From contig OY725500.1 of NCBI GenBank assembly GCA_963281255.1, positions 992,001 through 1,056,000 on the forward strand: a stretch of DNA of 64,000 bases, written 5' to 3'. Position 1 is the stretch's first letter; every line of letters starts with the position of its first letter. The notes under the pieces are model-generated. The model saw only the letters and a list, made by a program, of their open reading frames with translations, did no database searches and had not been told where the DNA came from. This DNA comes from Aphrocallistes beatrix (lineage: Eukaryota > Porifera > Hexactinellida > Sceptrulophora > Aphrocallistidae). Positions 1 to 12,653 of this stretch are shown here, piece by piece. Both the position numbers and the translations under genes were made by a program.

Positions 1-47
1 AACGGACAAAAAAAAAGGAGTTACTACTATTAATAGAACAATGTTTA

Positions 48-491
<444 letters not shown>

Positions 492-1510
492 CTACAGGGG
501 AGAACGTTTGTAAGTTTGCTCATTTTAAGGCTTTTAACCGTAGAATGCCCAGTGGGGACACAGTGTCCCCGATATCGCGGATGTCTCCCAGCCATTTTCT
601 ATGCAACTGAAGCCATATAAATGCTGGGCATTCTACTGTTGAAAGCAGGGCTATTCTTAGACTTAATTGTGCTAATTAGCTAATGGAGCTACAGATACGC
701 TGATTGGATCATACGACCCAGTTTTATTTTTCACTCGAGACCACATAATATTCCTGGGAATACAGTCCAGGAATAAAACTTTTGGAATGTGTAGGGAGAG
801 ATAATATGGACTACGTGTCTTGTGATCTTCTAAGTGTATCTTTGAATTAATAAAAAAATTATAGAAATTATAAATTGGAATTAAAAGAAAGATGTTAAGC
901 AAACTCTGCGAGTCCTTGGAATCTTGAATATATTGCGCAATGCGTTTCTAATATCTAGCAGGTAGTTTCCAGGAGGTATTTGTGGTATATGCACGTACAC
1001 CCGTTTGAATTAATCAATAAATATTATAGAAATTACACAATTGAAATACCGCAGTAATGGATATAGTGATGATGCTAGGGGCAAGGAATTTTGAGCCAAA
1101 TTATCACTACAGTAGAAGCCGTGTACAGGGAACCACTGCCTAACAGCGACACGCCCTGACAGGTGGGAGTCTAGATGAACTCTTTTATTGGGGAAAAGAA
1201 TCCAGTTTGAATCAAACCCGTATGGTAGGCTATGGATAGAGGTAATACTAGAAGATGTTATTAGGCACATTACCGGTACCCTGCAATACAATTAAGAACT
1301 ACACCCTTAGCACTACATACAGCAGTGCACTACGTTACGATACTGAGAGTCAATAATCCATCGTTACTGGTACAAACTCTGTTGTAGTTTGAACTCGTTC
1401 ACGCCCTAAACTTAAATTCCCGACTTAGCTCATGGATTGAAAAACTAAACTTATTATCTTGATGAGAATCCTATTTAATACACATTGAAAATTGTGAACT
1501 AAAACAATTA

Positions 1511-1662
1511 CAGTTGACTCCGCTTAATAGGGTTACATCAGTCAGGGGACATTTTGCCTCGATTAAGCGGAGAACCCTATTAACCGAAAATATTTTGTAT
1601 TAGCTTCTATGTGTGAAAACTATTCCGGTCCTGCAAAAAGTGGTCGGATTAAGCGGAGTCGA
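1511..1662. mobile_element. pogo/Tigger-type MITE, copy 1 (worn right end)
   Basis: It starts TA/CAGTTGACTCCGCTTAATAGGG, and the sequence near its right end is the reverse complement (TTAAGCGGAGTC). The terminal CAGTNGACTCC sequence and TA target sites are typical of the pogo/Tigger branch of IS630-Tc1-mariner. Six related copies occur between 1.5 and 17.7 kb. The right terminus of this copy has drifted. There is no coding capacity. Confidence 0.75.
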
Positions 1663-1693
1663 AAATACGCAAGTAATTTTATTTTGTCATATA

Positions 1694-1848
1694 CAGTCAA
1701 CTCCGCTTAATTGGGACAAGTCTCCAGGAACGGAATGTGGTTTCCCAGCATAGAAGCTAATACTAAATGTCATCGGTTAATTAGGAACTCTGCTTAATCG
1801 GGGTAAAATATCCGGGACCAAAGTGTCCCGATTAAGCGGAGTCACCTG
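1694..1848. mobile_element. pogo/Tigger-type MITE, copy 2
   Basis: The element is flanked by TA on both sides. It begins CAGTCAACTCCGCTTAATTG and ends in the inverted form (GATTAAGCGGAGTCACCTG). It belongs to the same family as the copies at 1511, 10198, 10736, 16640 and 17513, and is non-autonomous. Confidence 0.85.
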
Positions 1849-2009
1849 TATGTAGGTGAAAAAATAATTTGAGTTTTCTAGAACTCCATAAATAATTTTG
1901 ATTTTTATGTTATAATACTTGTATGTAGTTAATATTTGCTTTTAATAAGTTAAAAATTTAATGAAACTTTTAACAGTTTCCAGGACAGTTCTACCATTTT
2001 ATTTTTATA

Positions 2010-3211
2010 CAAGCACGCTTCGCTTGCTTGCGCTGCGCGGCTTGCGGACACTGTGTGTCCGCAGAGTCATCCTGTGGGCGCCTGGAGTCACTCAATCAAA
2101 CATATTTTGGGAGTTTTTTCCTTTATATAAATATTTTAAACAAAGGTCAACGAAAAATTTCTCATATGGATCCGAAAATATAATATTGGAAATCTACAGC
2201 ACTAAAAACTCCATGTCAACTGTTGGAAGCTAATCTCTGGCCTATTTTTGTAATTTGTTTACTTTATGTATCTATTGTAAACAAAGTAAACAAATAATTC
2301 ATCACATCGATCTGAAAATATGATATTCGAAATCTACACCCCTAAAAAACCCATGTCAACCGTAGGAAGCTAGTCTCTAGCCTATTTTTGTAATTTGTTT
2401 ACTTTATGTATCTATTGTAAGCAAAAGTAAACAAATAATTCATTATATCGATCTGAAAATATGATATTCGAAATCTACACCCCTGAAAACCCCATGTCAA
2501 CCGTTGAAAGCAAGTTTATAGCATATTTTTGAGATTTATTTACTTTATGTATCTATTGTAAACAAAGGTAAACAAATTGATCTTCAAATTTACGTGAAAA
2601 TATTATATTCGAAATCCACACCCCTGAAAACCCCATGTCAACCGTTGAAAGCAAGTCTCTAACCCATTTTTGTAATTTGTTTACTTTATGTATCTATTGT
2701 AAACAAAAGTAAACAAATAATTTATCATATAGATCTGAAAATATGATATTCGAAATCTACACCCCTGAAAACCCCATGTCACCCGTTGGAAGCTAGTCTC
2801 TAGCATTATTTTTAAAAATTCATCAAATGGTGTGAAAATATGTATATAAAGGTGAGAAAATATGCAGATAATCTTTTTATTGCCATACACTATAATACAT
2901 TTAAGATATCAAACATAAGTTGTGGCTTTGAAGTATTAATAACAATGACGATATATTCATTGTAGTGTCGTACTTGTACAATGATCTCTATTGTGATAGT
3001 GTAGTCATTTATTTTGTATAGAAAAGGTGCGAAAAATTGTTTTCCATTTTTTTTGCAGAGATGTGAAAATTTCGCTTAGATCTTAGAACTTAATCGTAGG
3101 CATATCATTTGACACCTACATGCCAATTTTCACACCTCTATGACTTCCCAATTCTTCAATCAATTCGGACAAACACACAAAAAAAAAATCCTAGCATTTT
3201 AATATATAAGA
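2010..3211 (-). mobile_element. Helitron (non-autonomous), copy H1
   Basis: Read on the minus strand, it starts A/TCTTATATATTAAAATGCTAG at 3211, the usual Helitron 5'-TC start after a host A. It ends at 2010 in a GC-rich hairpin region closing with GCGTGCTTG followed by a host T. The GC-rich end module contains a GCGGACACN(4)GTGTCCGC hairpin. No Rep/helicase ORF is present. The interior carries a 141-bp tandem repeat. Helitrons canonically end CTRR; this family ends CTTG. Confidence 0.8.
2188..2810 (-). repeat. Five-unit 141-bp tandem repeat inside Helitron H1
   Basis: The phrase AATCTACACCCC recurs at 2191, 2331, 2472, 2613 and 2754, a period of 140-141 bp. Each unit carries CCATGTCAACCGTTG, a TTTGTTTACTTTATGTATC stretch and a TAAACAAA run. 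Other copies of the Helitron family (for example 11329-11460) have a single unit, so the array expanded locally or varies between family members. Confidence 0.9.
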
Positions 3212-3552
3212 TTTTCAATCACTCTACGTAAGAACATATCAAGTAGCTATGGAATGATACTAGTAGTTGTGCCATACTATTTGGAAGTACTTTTCAAGGT
3301 GTTACAAATTTGTCAGACTACTTGTTTGACGTGTTTGTAGAAATCAGATTCAGGATGATGCTACTAAAATAGACTTCAAGTTCAAAAGGCAAGTTTCAAA
3401 AAACTACCTATGGTGGCATCTACATAGAAGCTTGCACTCACATATGTAAATTCTATTTTCACTTAAGGAAATTCTATATTCACTTACGTAAACTCTGCTG
3501 AATATAATAGTGTTAAATATCAGAGTGGAAGTAAAAGTGGAGATAATCATAC

Positions 3553-3931
3553 CTTCCTGGCTCCCTTTGGCGTGGGTTCGAATATCTTGGCTTGCAGCTC
3601 AGTGGGCAGGTTGGAGTAGATGGGCAGTATGAGTAGTTCCTTGATGCGAGTCCCTAACTTGGAGGTGCGGTGCTTCAGGGACTCGTGGCAGTTTTCGATC
3701 TCTTCTTGGCCGGGTAGGAACACGAGGATGTCCCCTTCAGGCTGTGTCACGTGTATCTGTAGCACTGACACAACGCAAGCTTCCAAGTAGTCCGCCTCTG
3801 GAGACTTTGTGTAGTAGATCTCCACTGGAAACCTGCGGCCTGGAATGCGGAATATGGGAGCGTCATCAAAGAACTCGGAGAATTTGTCTATGTCCATGGT
3901 TGCGGATGAGATAAGCAACTTCAAATCTGAC
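3553..3931 (-). CDS. DHX16: DHX16 exon with motifs III and IV
   Basis: The exon encodes [17 protein letters not shown] (motif III, SAT), [32 protein letters not shown] (motif IV region) and [16 protein letters not shown]. This spans the link between the first and second RecA-like domains. The acceptor is CATTTCTAG at 3940-3932. The split codon AG/G with the exon ending at 18210 restores RFRSDLK, matching the family's RFRPELK. The donor is AAG/GTATGA. Conservation with vertebrate DHX16 is very high across this exon. Confidence 0.95.
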
Positions 3932-6150
3932 CTAGAAATGGTTGTAATAATTTATCAGACGGATTCATATGGCATATAACAAACATTTATTCAACTACTG
4001 GATGCAAATATATACAAATCTTGGCCGAAAAGTGTAAAACTGGTCCTCGAAATTTTTGAAGATTACAGAAAATCCCCCGAGAAAGCGTCGAGTAGTGAAT
4101 AAACTCCAGTTTGATTAAGTACCTGCGAGTACCACTAAACTAAGCTTAAAATTATTTTCTAAAATAATTAAAATCTCTGTGGAGGATCATTTCAATAACA
4201 ATAGAACTTAGATAAGATGTGCTCCGAATAATAATACATATTAATAACCGTAGTATGTCTGATCCGAGTATGGATATATCCTCCCAAGTACCTACGTACT
4301 AACAGAATAATAGTATATCTCCTTCTAATATAAAGCAAAATATCTACAAAAATATTCAGCATATATAACAAATTAAATACTAAATACGTAGGTAGCTATT
4401 TATTGAAAGAAATGTCCGTGAAAACTGTTCGGATAATATTATTAACATACTTCCTGGGTTCTTATTTCTAGAAATAGACGAATGTACGCATTTCACATCG
4501 AGATATATACCTTGATTGGATTGGTTACAATCAAACAATAATATTTTATGTTATAGTATAATGGGTATTTCCAGTGAGAATTTATTGAATACAGTTACTG
4601 AGAAATATACTATTGAAATGTAGAGAGGATGACAAGAAGATAGTAATTTATTCAAATATCTCAGTTTAATCCACAGATGTTGTGACACTGCACTCTTACC
4701 ACCAACAATACTGTGATTCGATATATCCCCTTTAAAGCAAAACTTAATTAAAATATATTTCACGTTAAGCTTAGGAACTTTTACACTGACATCCTCGATC
4801 TATTTTAAGTTTGGTTTTCGGTAAACTTTTTTGGGGAGACATTTTTGATTACAGAGACCACAGGGGATGATATTATGCGTCTTGTCTAGTAATATTACTC
4901 AACTGATTTTTTTTAACGTTTTACGTATGAAACGTATTCTGTTTCCTCGTATTGTATTGCCTCCTTCCTTTCCATACTGAGCTTAAAACTACGTTAGAGT
5001 TAATTAAAAGCTATTCTCGTTAAACTTAGGAACTGTTGCCACAGACAGAATAATGTCATGCTTCTCAACATCTTGTCTACTAATATTACTCAACTGATTT
5101 TAATCTTTTTAACTTTTTACTTGTGAACGTATTCTGTTTCTTCATATTATATTGCCTCCCTCCTTTCCATACTGAATTCCACATATAATAATTAATTAAT
5201 TAATTAATATTTGTTTTTATGAAAAATCGAATGGGACTTCAAAAAGTTACTGTCACAGTAAACGTTTTAAAACAATATTTATAAATGTATCATTTCGTTA
5301 ACCTTTCAATTTATTATATATGGTAAATTATAAAACCTAAGTGAACTTGATTTGTAATTATAAATTCGCATCATCGACGTATCTTAAATATTAATAACTT
5401 TTTTGTCATAATTGTACCGAAAAAGTACCTCATAATGAGTATTAGGGATATATTTTCTTATTATTTTTTTGCGATAGCATCACGTTCGTGATCTATGTGA
5501 TTATATTTTAGGATACGGTGTGCTAGCATAACTATACTATCGATTGCAACATCTTGTGTATTATGCAAAAACTATAATATTGCATAGACACGAGTTGTGT
5601 AAGATACCACCAGTCTTAGAAGATTCAATTTCCTCTCAAGATACGAGCATGTATCTACGAAACGAAACTTATGACAGATTAAAATAATTCCATAAATAAT
5701 TCGCATTTAATAACTTCTACAGGGCAATGAGACTAATCACATGGCCTTATTTAGGATATGATAAAATACTTAAAATTCTTATAAAATTTGCAAATTCGAA
5801 ATAAATTGAAAGTAAATGTAATTTTAGATCCCGTCTAGGCGTCTACTCCTCCTCTGAATAGGCCATTAGTTTCTAAGCAATTAGAGATATCTTTCTTAAC
5901 TATAATTACTTACAGTACTCAAATCAATTCTAATAAAGATAAACTTCATAAACAAGTTTCACATACAATATTTTACACAAAACGGATATTAGTCTTTTTA
6001 ATTTAGATAAATATTACGTAAAACTATATTATTCTATATTATCCCAAACTAAATACTAGCTATTACGGGAATATTTATTAAAAATTTAACATTTTTAATT
6101 TTAACATATAACAACTTGTCGTGTTAAATAGTAAAGTTCATCATTTAATG
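3932..6150. other. Intronic stretch; direct repeat at 4762-5173, otherwise nothing recognised
   Basis: A diverged direct repeat is visible at about 4762-4985 and 5018-5173. Both copies share CGTTAA(G/A)CTTAGGAACT, a TACTAATATTACTCAACTG-type stretch and the CCTCCTTCCTTTCCATACTG-type tail. A 24-bp string near 5733 recurs near 7966, downstream of the next gene-family member. No other gene or element is seen. Confidence 0.6.
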
Positions 6151-6155
6151 TTTCC

Positions 6156-6971
6156 TTAGAAGGAATTAGATGGAACCTCAGGATCAAACACGGGACGCAC
6201 TCCTACCCTCTGTAAAGCTGATTCCATCTGTTCGAGAGCGTATAGCGGGTATTGCGCTTCGGAAGTGTTGATCTCCCACGTGAACATCAAAACTTCTGCT
6301 AGGTATCCGTTATGTGGCAATTGCCAACCGTTCTTCTTCAGGAAAGAAGCGATATAAACTGAAGCAACGAAATCTCGTTCCGGTATCCGGATGCCGTTCA
6401 GTGCAAAATGCTTCAGCTCAGGGAGGAAGAGAGTTGAGAAAAAACCAACTACTCTTTTTTTCATTGCTTTAGTGATATATGGCTCAAGGGGCCTTGGCGA
6501 CCATCCGAGTGAGATAGAATCGTGGCGAATTTGACGGGGTTTGATTTCGCAGATGTATTGGCATAAATTATGGTCTAAGTACAGAGAAACAGTTCCAGAC
6601 ACATAATATTCAAACAGGCAGAAGTAAGTGTTTTCATAGTTTGAATACTTTTGGCAGAGATGCAAGATTAATTCAGTTTGTTCAATTGAATGGATGAATG
6701 CGATAATTTCATTAATATCACGCCTTTTAACACTATTAAGTTTCGCGGAAAAACGTTTAAATTGAGAGAAACAGGTTTGACATTCCCGCATGCTAGATCG
6801 GCTCTCGCAATCCTGACAGACAATCAGTCTACGAAGCTGTTTTTCCTCGCTGCTAGTCCATTCAATTAATCTGATGAGAAGCAATATAAACTGAGGGAGG
6901 TTGATGGACAGAATAATCTCGAGTAAAATAAGATAAAATATCATATAGTCTTGGAGTCCACACTCGGCCAT
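6156..6971 (-). CDS. Uncharacterised protein, divergent member of the intronic gene family (271 aa)
   Basis: A single-exon ORF of 271 codons lies inside the large DHX16 intron on the same strand. The N-terminal ~30 residues are hydrophobic (YLILLEIILSINLPQFILLL) and could be a membrane segment or a buried helix. A cysteine cluster follows (CQDC...CQTC). Residues ~170-240 carry LPELKHFALNGIRIPERDF, which lines up with the C-terminal block of its three neighbours (NLxxLKxxAxxGIxMTxKxF). The order of blocks faintly recalls the linker and middle domain of atlastin/GBP GTPases, but no GTPase domain is present. That link is my inference from reading, not an alignment. No TATA box is obvious upstream. 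Confidence 0.55.
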   Translation of the reverse strand: MAECGLQDYMIFYLILLEIILSINLPQFILLLIRLIEWTSSEEKQLRRLIVCQDCESRSSMRECQTCFSQFKRFSAKLNSVKRRDINEIIAFIHSIEQTELILHLCQKYSNYENTYFCLFEYYVSGTVSLYLDHNLCQYICEIKPRQIRHDSISLGWSPRPLEPYITKAMKKRVVGFFSTLFLPELKHFALNGIRIPERDFVASVYIASFLKKNGWQLPHNGYLAEVLMFTWEINTSEAQYPLYALEQMESALQRVGVRPVFDPEVPSNSF

Positions 6972-6974
6972 ATT

Positions 6975-8800
6975 GAAGTAAACTTATTATTTTCTATTCA
7001 AGTTGTTCTACGTATTTAGTATTATGTACTTGTACGTATTTATACGTCGTATATGCTAGTTCGTATTATATTATGCAAGGTGTTTATAGGTAGTTTTTAT
7101 ACAATAATTATGTTAAAATATCCAAACATATTTCTCTAATATTTACGTTGAAAAATCCGTTAGATGCGAGGCGTAGGAAGGATTGAGATAATCCTGACGT
7201 CACTTGGGCAGTAGTATTATATATTAATTTCGTAAATAATTGATACTGTCATAGTTGCCAAGTTGAGCCATTGTTGGGGGTGAAGATTGGTATAATATTC
7301 ACAGCTCAAATCTCACGAAACAGGCTTACGACTTGTCAGTACATCAATTCGGACAAACAAAAATGAGTTTTAGCATTTAAGATTTATGATCGAAACGAGA
7401 TCTCAACGGTTCCCATACTCCCCCCACCCCCCGTTTTCCTATACCTAGATACCTAGACCCCTATACCTAGAGTATGCCAGTTCTACTATCTAATAAAACA
7501 CGTTAATTTTAATGTAGAAACAGATGTCTATCATGATGATTGGAAGTGATAGAAAAGAGTTGTATTGTGTTTAAGTGCAATTCTAAATCCAAATATGTAT
7601 TATGACATAAATATCCAAGGCACAATATAAGGAATTCTATCTAAGAGATTCTCGTTTTTCAAATATGTATGATGAGCTTTTTAATAGTTATCAATAGTAA
7701 ACACATTTCTTCTATGTATTCTGATATGTAATTTTATTATGACAATGATGAATTAGCATATTTATTGTATTTTTAGATACATATTCTCAATTATTTCACA
7801 TTTCGAAAGTACTTCGAGGTTACATTATATGTAGAGTGTATGTGCAAACTTCTAGCATTCATATCAACATTGAGGTTAATTCGTAGAGAATCACCTGCCT
7901 GGTAAATACCAACGTTAAATTATTCAGATAAAGAAGTCCCATGTTTACAAGAAAAACTGAAACTAATCACATGGCCTTATTTAGAACAACTCCGAACTCT
8001 TGAAAACCGTATTGGTGAATGGACAATCAAAAGTTACCAATTTAGGAAAAATTCAGAAAAATTTGATTTGTTTTATAAATTTTATTTTAGGGTCAATAAG
8101 TAATGGAAATATAATGTCATTTTGGTTTTGGTTAAGGTTCCATTGGAAAAATATTACCCACAGGCTATAGACAGGCTATAGAATTAAGGGTAAATGTGCC
8201 ACACGTGCTTTTCTGATTACTGATTATGCCATATCCTTTGAAGATTGTAGTATTTTGAACTCCGAGTTTGATCTAAAATTATTCCAAAAAATTACAGTAT
8301 CAAAACTTGCCAGAGTCTATTCACATTTGCAAAACTATTTACCATACAATCAATGGGTATAACATGCACATGAGAACCATTACTTCATATGATTTGTAAG
8401 TCTAATATTTGGGAATAAAATTGTGATTTATTTTATTTAGAAATAGATATATTGAAATCCCAATTATTAACCCAAGTTGTCATAACGGCGCCAGTTGGTT
8501 AGATAGTAGGATGGGTTCAGAAATGTGAATAAAATTAATTGACTGAACTTTAATTGACTAAAATATCAGTGAAATATAATATGTTAGGAGATTACAAATA
8601 TATGCCCATGAATTTCTAGGCATTAGGCCTTCTATAGATAGAACAATAATAAGAATAAAACTACATTCAAATAATTGTTGGGTAGAACACAAAAGTATAT
8701 TCTATTGAATTGACAGGGAATAAAATATATTTATTTTTAGAATCATGTCCAGAACAACACTAGGAGCCTATCTACCCAACCCTATGCCAACCCAGGCATG
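6975..8800. other. Intronic spacer; short Helitron 5' fragment at 7345-7386
   Basis: At about 7345-7386 is a minus-strand fragment matching the 5' part of the Helitron family (AATTCGGACAAACA and TTTTAGCATTTAAGAT). The sequence around 7950-7990 shares a 24-bp string (CTAATCACATGGCCTTATTT) with 5733-5757. Both lie a few hundred bp downstream of a gene-family stop codon, consistent with tandem duplication. Nothing else is recognised. Confidence 0.5.
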
Positions 8801-8802
8801 GT

Positions 8803-9609
8803 TCAATACACATAAAAGTTGATGGCCTTCAAGGCGTGGATTTGGTTGTGCTCGTTGTACTCTTCAACGCAGTCGCGATGACTGCACTTATTCAGGGAAT
8901 ACCACCGTCGAACAATTACGTCAAGTAGGTCCTTTTCTCTGTATTGCACTGTCTCGATATATGTTTTTATCAGGATACCGAAACTCTTCTCCGTCATTCC
9001 ATAGCCTTTCACGACGAGACGTTTTATCGTACTCAATTTCGAACAGACGAGGAGCTTCTTGACTAGATTTAAGTAATCATCCTTCCATCGCCGCCATTCA
9101 TTATATATCGGTTCAGTGAAAAAGGTCATTTCCAATTCGTTGATGCTGGAATTTCTAGTTTTTTCGTCTTGGTATGCAAGGCGGGATATATCGTCCATGT
9201 ACTGGGAACGTGGGTTTGGTGGAATTAGATGGTTCGCCGGTTGACAATACGACCTGATTCTTGGAGGATGGGGAGAAGTTGGAGTGAGGGGGATTTGATA
9301 TGATACGCACTTCGTCTGTGAAGATGATGGGTGTTCAAAAGGAGTGATATAGGATGTGTAATTATCCGGGGGAATGCTTTTTTTCTGATAAGGCAGATTA
9401 TGCTGTCCAGGAGGGTAGTAACCTGTGATCGGGGAAGGCTGACGAGGGTCGTGCTTCGTCAAAATCAAAGGTTCGTTAGTGGGTCTTGAAAAAGCATTCT
9501 GATAATTTGCGGGTTTGGCCGGAAAGTGAGAGGCATGGGTTTGAATCGTTACGAATGCTAATTCCGGTTTCGGATTACTTTTCATATTCAAAGGTTTCGA
9601 GTATGACAT
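8803..9609 (-). CDS. Uncharacterised protein, intronic gene family member (268 aa)
   Basis: This is a single-exon ORF. The first ~140 residues are rich in Pro, Ser, Asn, His and Tyr with no obvious fold, probably disordered. The last ~100 residues form the family block: YLNLVKKLLVCSKLSTIKRL, GYGMTEKSFGILIKTYI, EKDLLDVIVRRW and the terminal HALKAIN. The same block order is found in the ORFs ending at 12654 and 14582. The ATG at 9609 is preceded by an AT-rich stretch with TATACTTATAC-like motifs. There are no signal peptide or membrane segments. Function is unknown; a distant atlastin/GBP-linker resemblance is discussed in the findings. Confidence 0.65.
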   Translation of the reverse strand: MSYSKPLNMKSNPKPELAFVTIQTHASHFPAKPANYQNAFSRPTNEPLILTKHDPRQPSPITGYYPPGQHNLPYQKKSIPPDNYTSYITPFEHPSSSQTKCVSYQIPLTPTSPHPPRIRSYCQPANHLIPPNPRSQYMDDISRLAYQDEKTRNSSINELEMTFFTEPIYNEWRRWKDDYLNLVKKLLVCSKLSTIKRLVVKGYGMTEKSFGILIKTYIETVQYREKDLLDVIVRRWYSLNKCSHRDCVEEYNEHNQIHALKAINFYVY

Positions 9610-9663
9610 TTTAAATATGACTGTTTTTGAGTTTAAAAAAATTAGTTTTAAGTATAAGTATAT

Positions 9664-9682
9664 GTATATATATATATATATA
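9664..9682. repeat. (TA)n microsatellite
   Basis: A short dinucleotide run lies just upstream of the gene starting at 9609. Confidence 0.9.
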
Positions 9683-10197
9683 GTAGATTATATCGACATC
9701 CATGGTGGTCTTTCGATTAGCTATATTTAGTTTAAACATATAATTACGGACTATTTCAAGTTCTCTGGGTACAAATATAACCTAAACTATGTGGTTTCTA
9801 TAGTTTGTACTATCATATTTAGTGGAAAAGACAGGAAAATAATCCCCAATTGTCTCCATCAACTAAAAACTGTGGATCAGAGTTAGATTCAGGTTCATCT
9901 GCTTTAAAACACGAACCGAACCGAAAATCTGACCCGATTGATCTCGAGACTAAATCTTAAACCAACAGATTTCGAATCTAGTTAATTCCAACTTTGGTGT
10001 AGATGTAGTCTCGAATCGGAGATTGCAGTCAATTGTGTGTAGTTGACATAAATAAATGGAAACGAATCTTAATTAAGTTTCCGATTTAGAATTAATTAAA
10101 TTCCAAAGGGTTAATACACGTCAAGTCTAACAGCCTCAGTAACAGCCGCTGTTACGAATAACTAGGAATGCTTGTAGCAATCCAATATAGTCAAATA

Positions 10198-10386
10198 CAG
10201 TCGACTCCGCTTAATAGGGTCACTGTTTAATCGGGTCAGCCGCTTAATCGGGTCACTTTTGGCAGGAACGGAATAGCTCTCACACATAGAGGCTAATACA
10301 AAAATATTTTCGGTTAATAGAATTATCCGCTTAATCGGGTCAAAATATGACCTGACCGATGTGACCCTATTAAGCGGAGTCGACTG
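10198..10386. mobile_element. pogo/Tigger-type MITE, copy 3 (intact)
   Basis: The element is flanked by TA. It starts CAGTCGACTCCGCTTAATAG and ends with its exact reverse complement (CTATTAAGCGGAGTCGACTG). The terminal inverted repeats look essentially perfect over more than 20 bp, so this is among the youngest copies. Internal GCTTAATCGGGTCA motifs repeat. Confidence 0.9.
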
Positions 10387-10566
10387 TATATACAAATAGT
10401 ATGTAATAATTAATTGATTCTCAATAGACTTTTATTGATCGTATATAAATAAATTACCTCATCGATTTTCGATTTTACTCTTTAATCAGCAATTTCGATT
10501 TTGCTGAGTGGTTTATAAATGCATTAATTGCTCCATATAGGGAGTTCTTCATGGAGATGTATCAAA

Positions 10567-11552
10567 TCTTATATATTAAAACACTAGGATTTTTTCTTTT
10601 TTGTGTTTGTCCGAAGTGATTGAAGAATTGGCATGTCGTAGAGATATGAAATTTGGCATGTAGTTGTCAAATGATATGACTACGATTAAGTTCTAAGATT
10701 TAAACGAATTTTTCACACCTTTTCTATACAATATACAGTAGACTCTGCTTAATAGGGTCACTATTTAATCGGGCCACTTTTGGCAGGATCGGAATAGCTC
10801 TCACACATAGAAGCTAATACAAAATATTTTCGGTTCATAGGGTCCTCCGCTTAATCGGGGCAAAATGTCCTCTGACCGATGTGACCCTATTAAGCGGAGT
10901 CGACTGTATATGATTTCACTCTCACAAAAAAAGTAAAGTTTATAAATTTATATACCCCCCGAATCCATGCTAATATGTTCTCATGGGATTCACAATCTCG
11001 GTGAGGTGCTAAACGTACTGATAGTTGATGACTGAGGTGTATGCAGCATGTGTGTGTGTATATGATAGCATGTTTACAGAGAAAAACTCGGCTATCAGTA
11101 GGCAAGAAATAACTTGACCTTTAGCAAGATGACATCCTTAGTGCTTTCAGCTCACTAAGGTTCTGCAAGAGTGTAAGCTCAGATTACATTACTGAGGCAA
11201 TGTAATACTTATGTTAGATATCTTAATTTTATTATAGTGTATAGCAATAAAAAAGGTTATTTGTACATTCACATCTTTATATACATATTTTCACACCATT
11301 TGACGAATTTTGAAAAATACGCTAGAGACTAGCTTCCAACGGTTGACATGGGGTTTTTAGGGGTGTAGATTTCGAATATTATATTATCGAATCTATGTGA
11401 TAAATTATTTGTTAAATTTTGTTTACAACATTTATATAAAGTAAACAAGTTCTCAAATAAGATAGATTGAGTAACTCTATGCGCCCGCAGGGCGACTCTG
11501 CGGACACAAAGTGTCCGCAAACCGCACAGCGCAAGCAAGCGAAGCGCGCTTG
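10567..11552 (+). mobile_element. Helitron (non-autonomous), copy H2, with a nested MITE
   Basis: The start is A/TCTTATATATTAAAACACTAGG, with the subterminal TGTGTTTGTCCGAAGTGAT shared with H1 and H4. The end at 11552 is GCGAAGCGCGCTTG followed by T, preceded by the GCGGACAC/GTGTCCGC hairpin. A pogo MITE (10736-10906) is inserted in it, so the Helitron is older than that MITE. One unit of the 141-bp repeat is present around 11329-11460. No Rep/helicase gene is present. Confidence 0.8.
10736..10906. mobile_element. pogo/Tigger-type MITE, copy 4, inside Helitron H2
   Basis: TA flanks are present. It starts CAGTAGACTCTGCTTAATAG and ends GCGGAGTCGACTG. It interrupts the Helitron sequence TTTTCTATACAA...; H1 shows the same region uninterrupted. 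Confidence 0.85.
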
Positions 11553-11639
11553 TATATATTATAACAATAGTTGAAGTTCTATTATATGGATCCGCTTCTG
11601 TAATTTAGTTAAGATTTGATATATTCAGAAGTGTGAATA

Positions 11640-11813
11640 CAGTCAGGGTTATTATGAACCACCAGGACCAAAGCAATGTTCCTAATAGAGATTCCATATT
11701 TAGCGAACTTGATTCAATATAAATCCTCTGTAAAATAACGAAATTGGGACCAGAATGTTAGTTCATAATAATGTTAATAATAAGCGGCCCTACCTGTACC
11801 AACAATTGTACGT
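11640..11813. mobile_element. pogo-like MITE, second family
   Basis: It begins TA/CAGTCAGGGTTATTATGAAC and ends ...AAGCGGCCCTACCTG/TA, with internal TTCATAATAATG complementary to the start. A related sequence begins at 52163 (CAGTCAGGATCGCTTAATATG). Confidence 0.6.
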
Positions 11814-12653
11814 ATATCCATAGTGATTTTAATTGGGATTTTTTGTAAGAGATTAACCATCGCAGGGGAAGTGAAAAAAGTTGAGAAACAATAATATATT
11901 CAGTAATATCTCATATCAATTCCTCGAAGTCTATGCAAGGGTATTTTTGTTTAGAACTAACAGATTTTGGGTCGAGACAATTGTCTACAGACCTTAATCC
12001 AGAGATTTTCTAAAAGTACCGTACTAAACATTTTAGTGAAATTCTGAATATGTCCTGCTTAACTTTTGTAATTTCGATATAAATGTATATCATAAGCAAT
12101 CACGTGAAGTTAAGTAATCACTTAGCAATCACGTGAATGATGCGGTGACTGTTGGGTAACATGAGGCAACCTATTTCCCATGGTACAAACCGCTATCTTA
12201 TACTTCAAATACGTCAAACCGCATACAATATTCTGCTAGTATTGATTACATTACTCACAAATTGGAAACGTCAAAATATTAAATATAATATGCTTAAACG
12301 ATTTATCAAAGGCCTTAATCGGTAGATTCAGAATATTACTTTTCGAAGTGCTTTAAAAAATTGTTGTTTTCAATATTAAAGTAAACAAGCAAAAGTATAA
12401 ACTTGAATTATAATATAGAAATTAAAATGTGATACAACAAGGTAAGCATGCAATAGTTACATGTGAGTAAAATGGAAATTGTATGCAAAGAAAGCAATTT
12501 TGGGGGGAAATGCATACTTCATATACATACATAACATACTCCTATTAATAATGATCATGGAGAAGAGAGAAAGAGCTTATTACATTATATTTACATATGT
12601 AACATGACTAAGATATCATGATGACCAGATTGTTACTTTATACTCTAGTAATA

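Larger units (their letters stand above)
492..3552 (-). other. DHX16 intron (3.1 kb) with MITEs and a Helitron
   Basis: The intron is bounded by GT and AG and phase 0. It contains two pogo-type MITEs (1511-1662 and 1694-1848) and one Helitron (2010-3211). The stretch 500-1500 shows no gene or recognisable repeat; the short ORFs there have no codon or homology support. Confidence 0.85.

Noticed and set aside
1961-2233. 90-residue ORF through the GC-rich module
   Set aside because: Same reading occurs wherever the Helitron end module is present; it is repeat sequence, not a gene.
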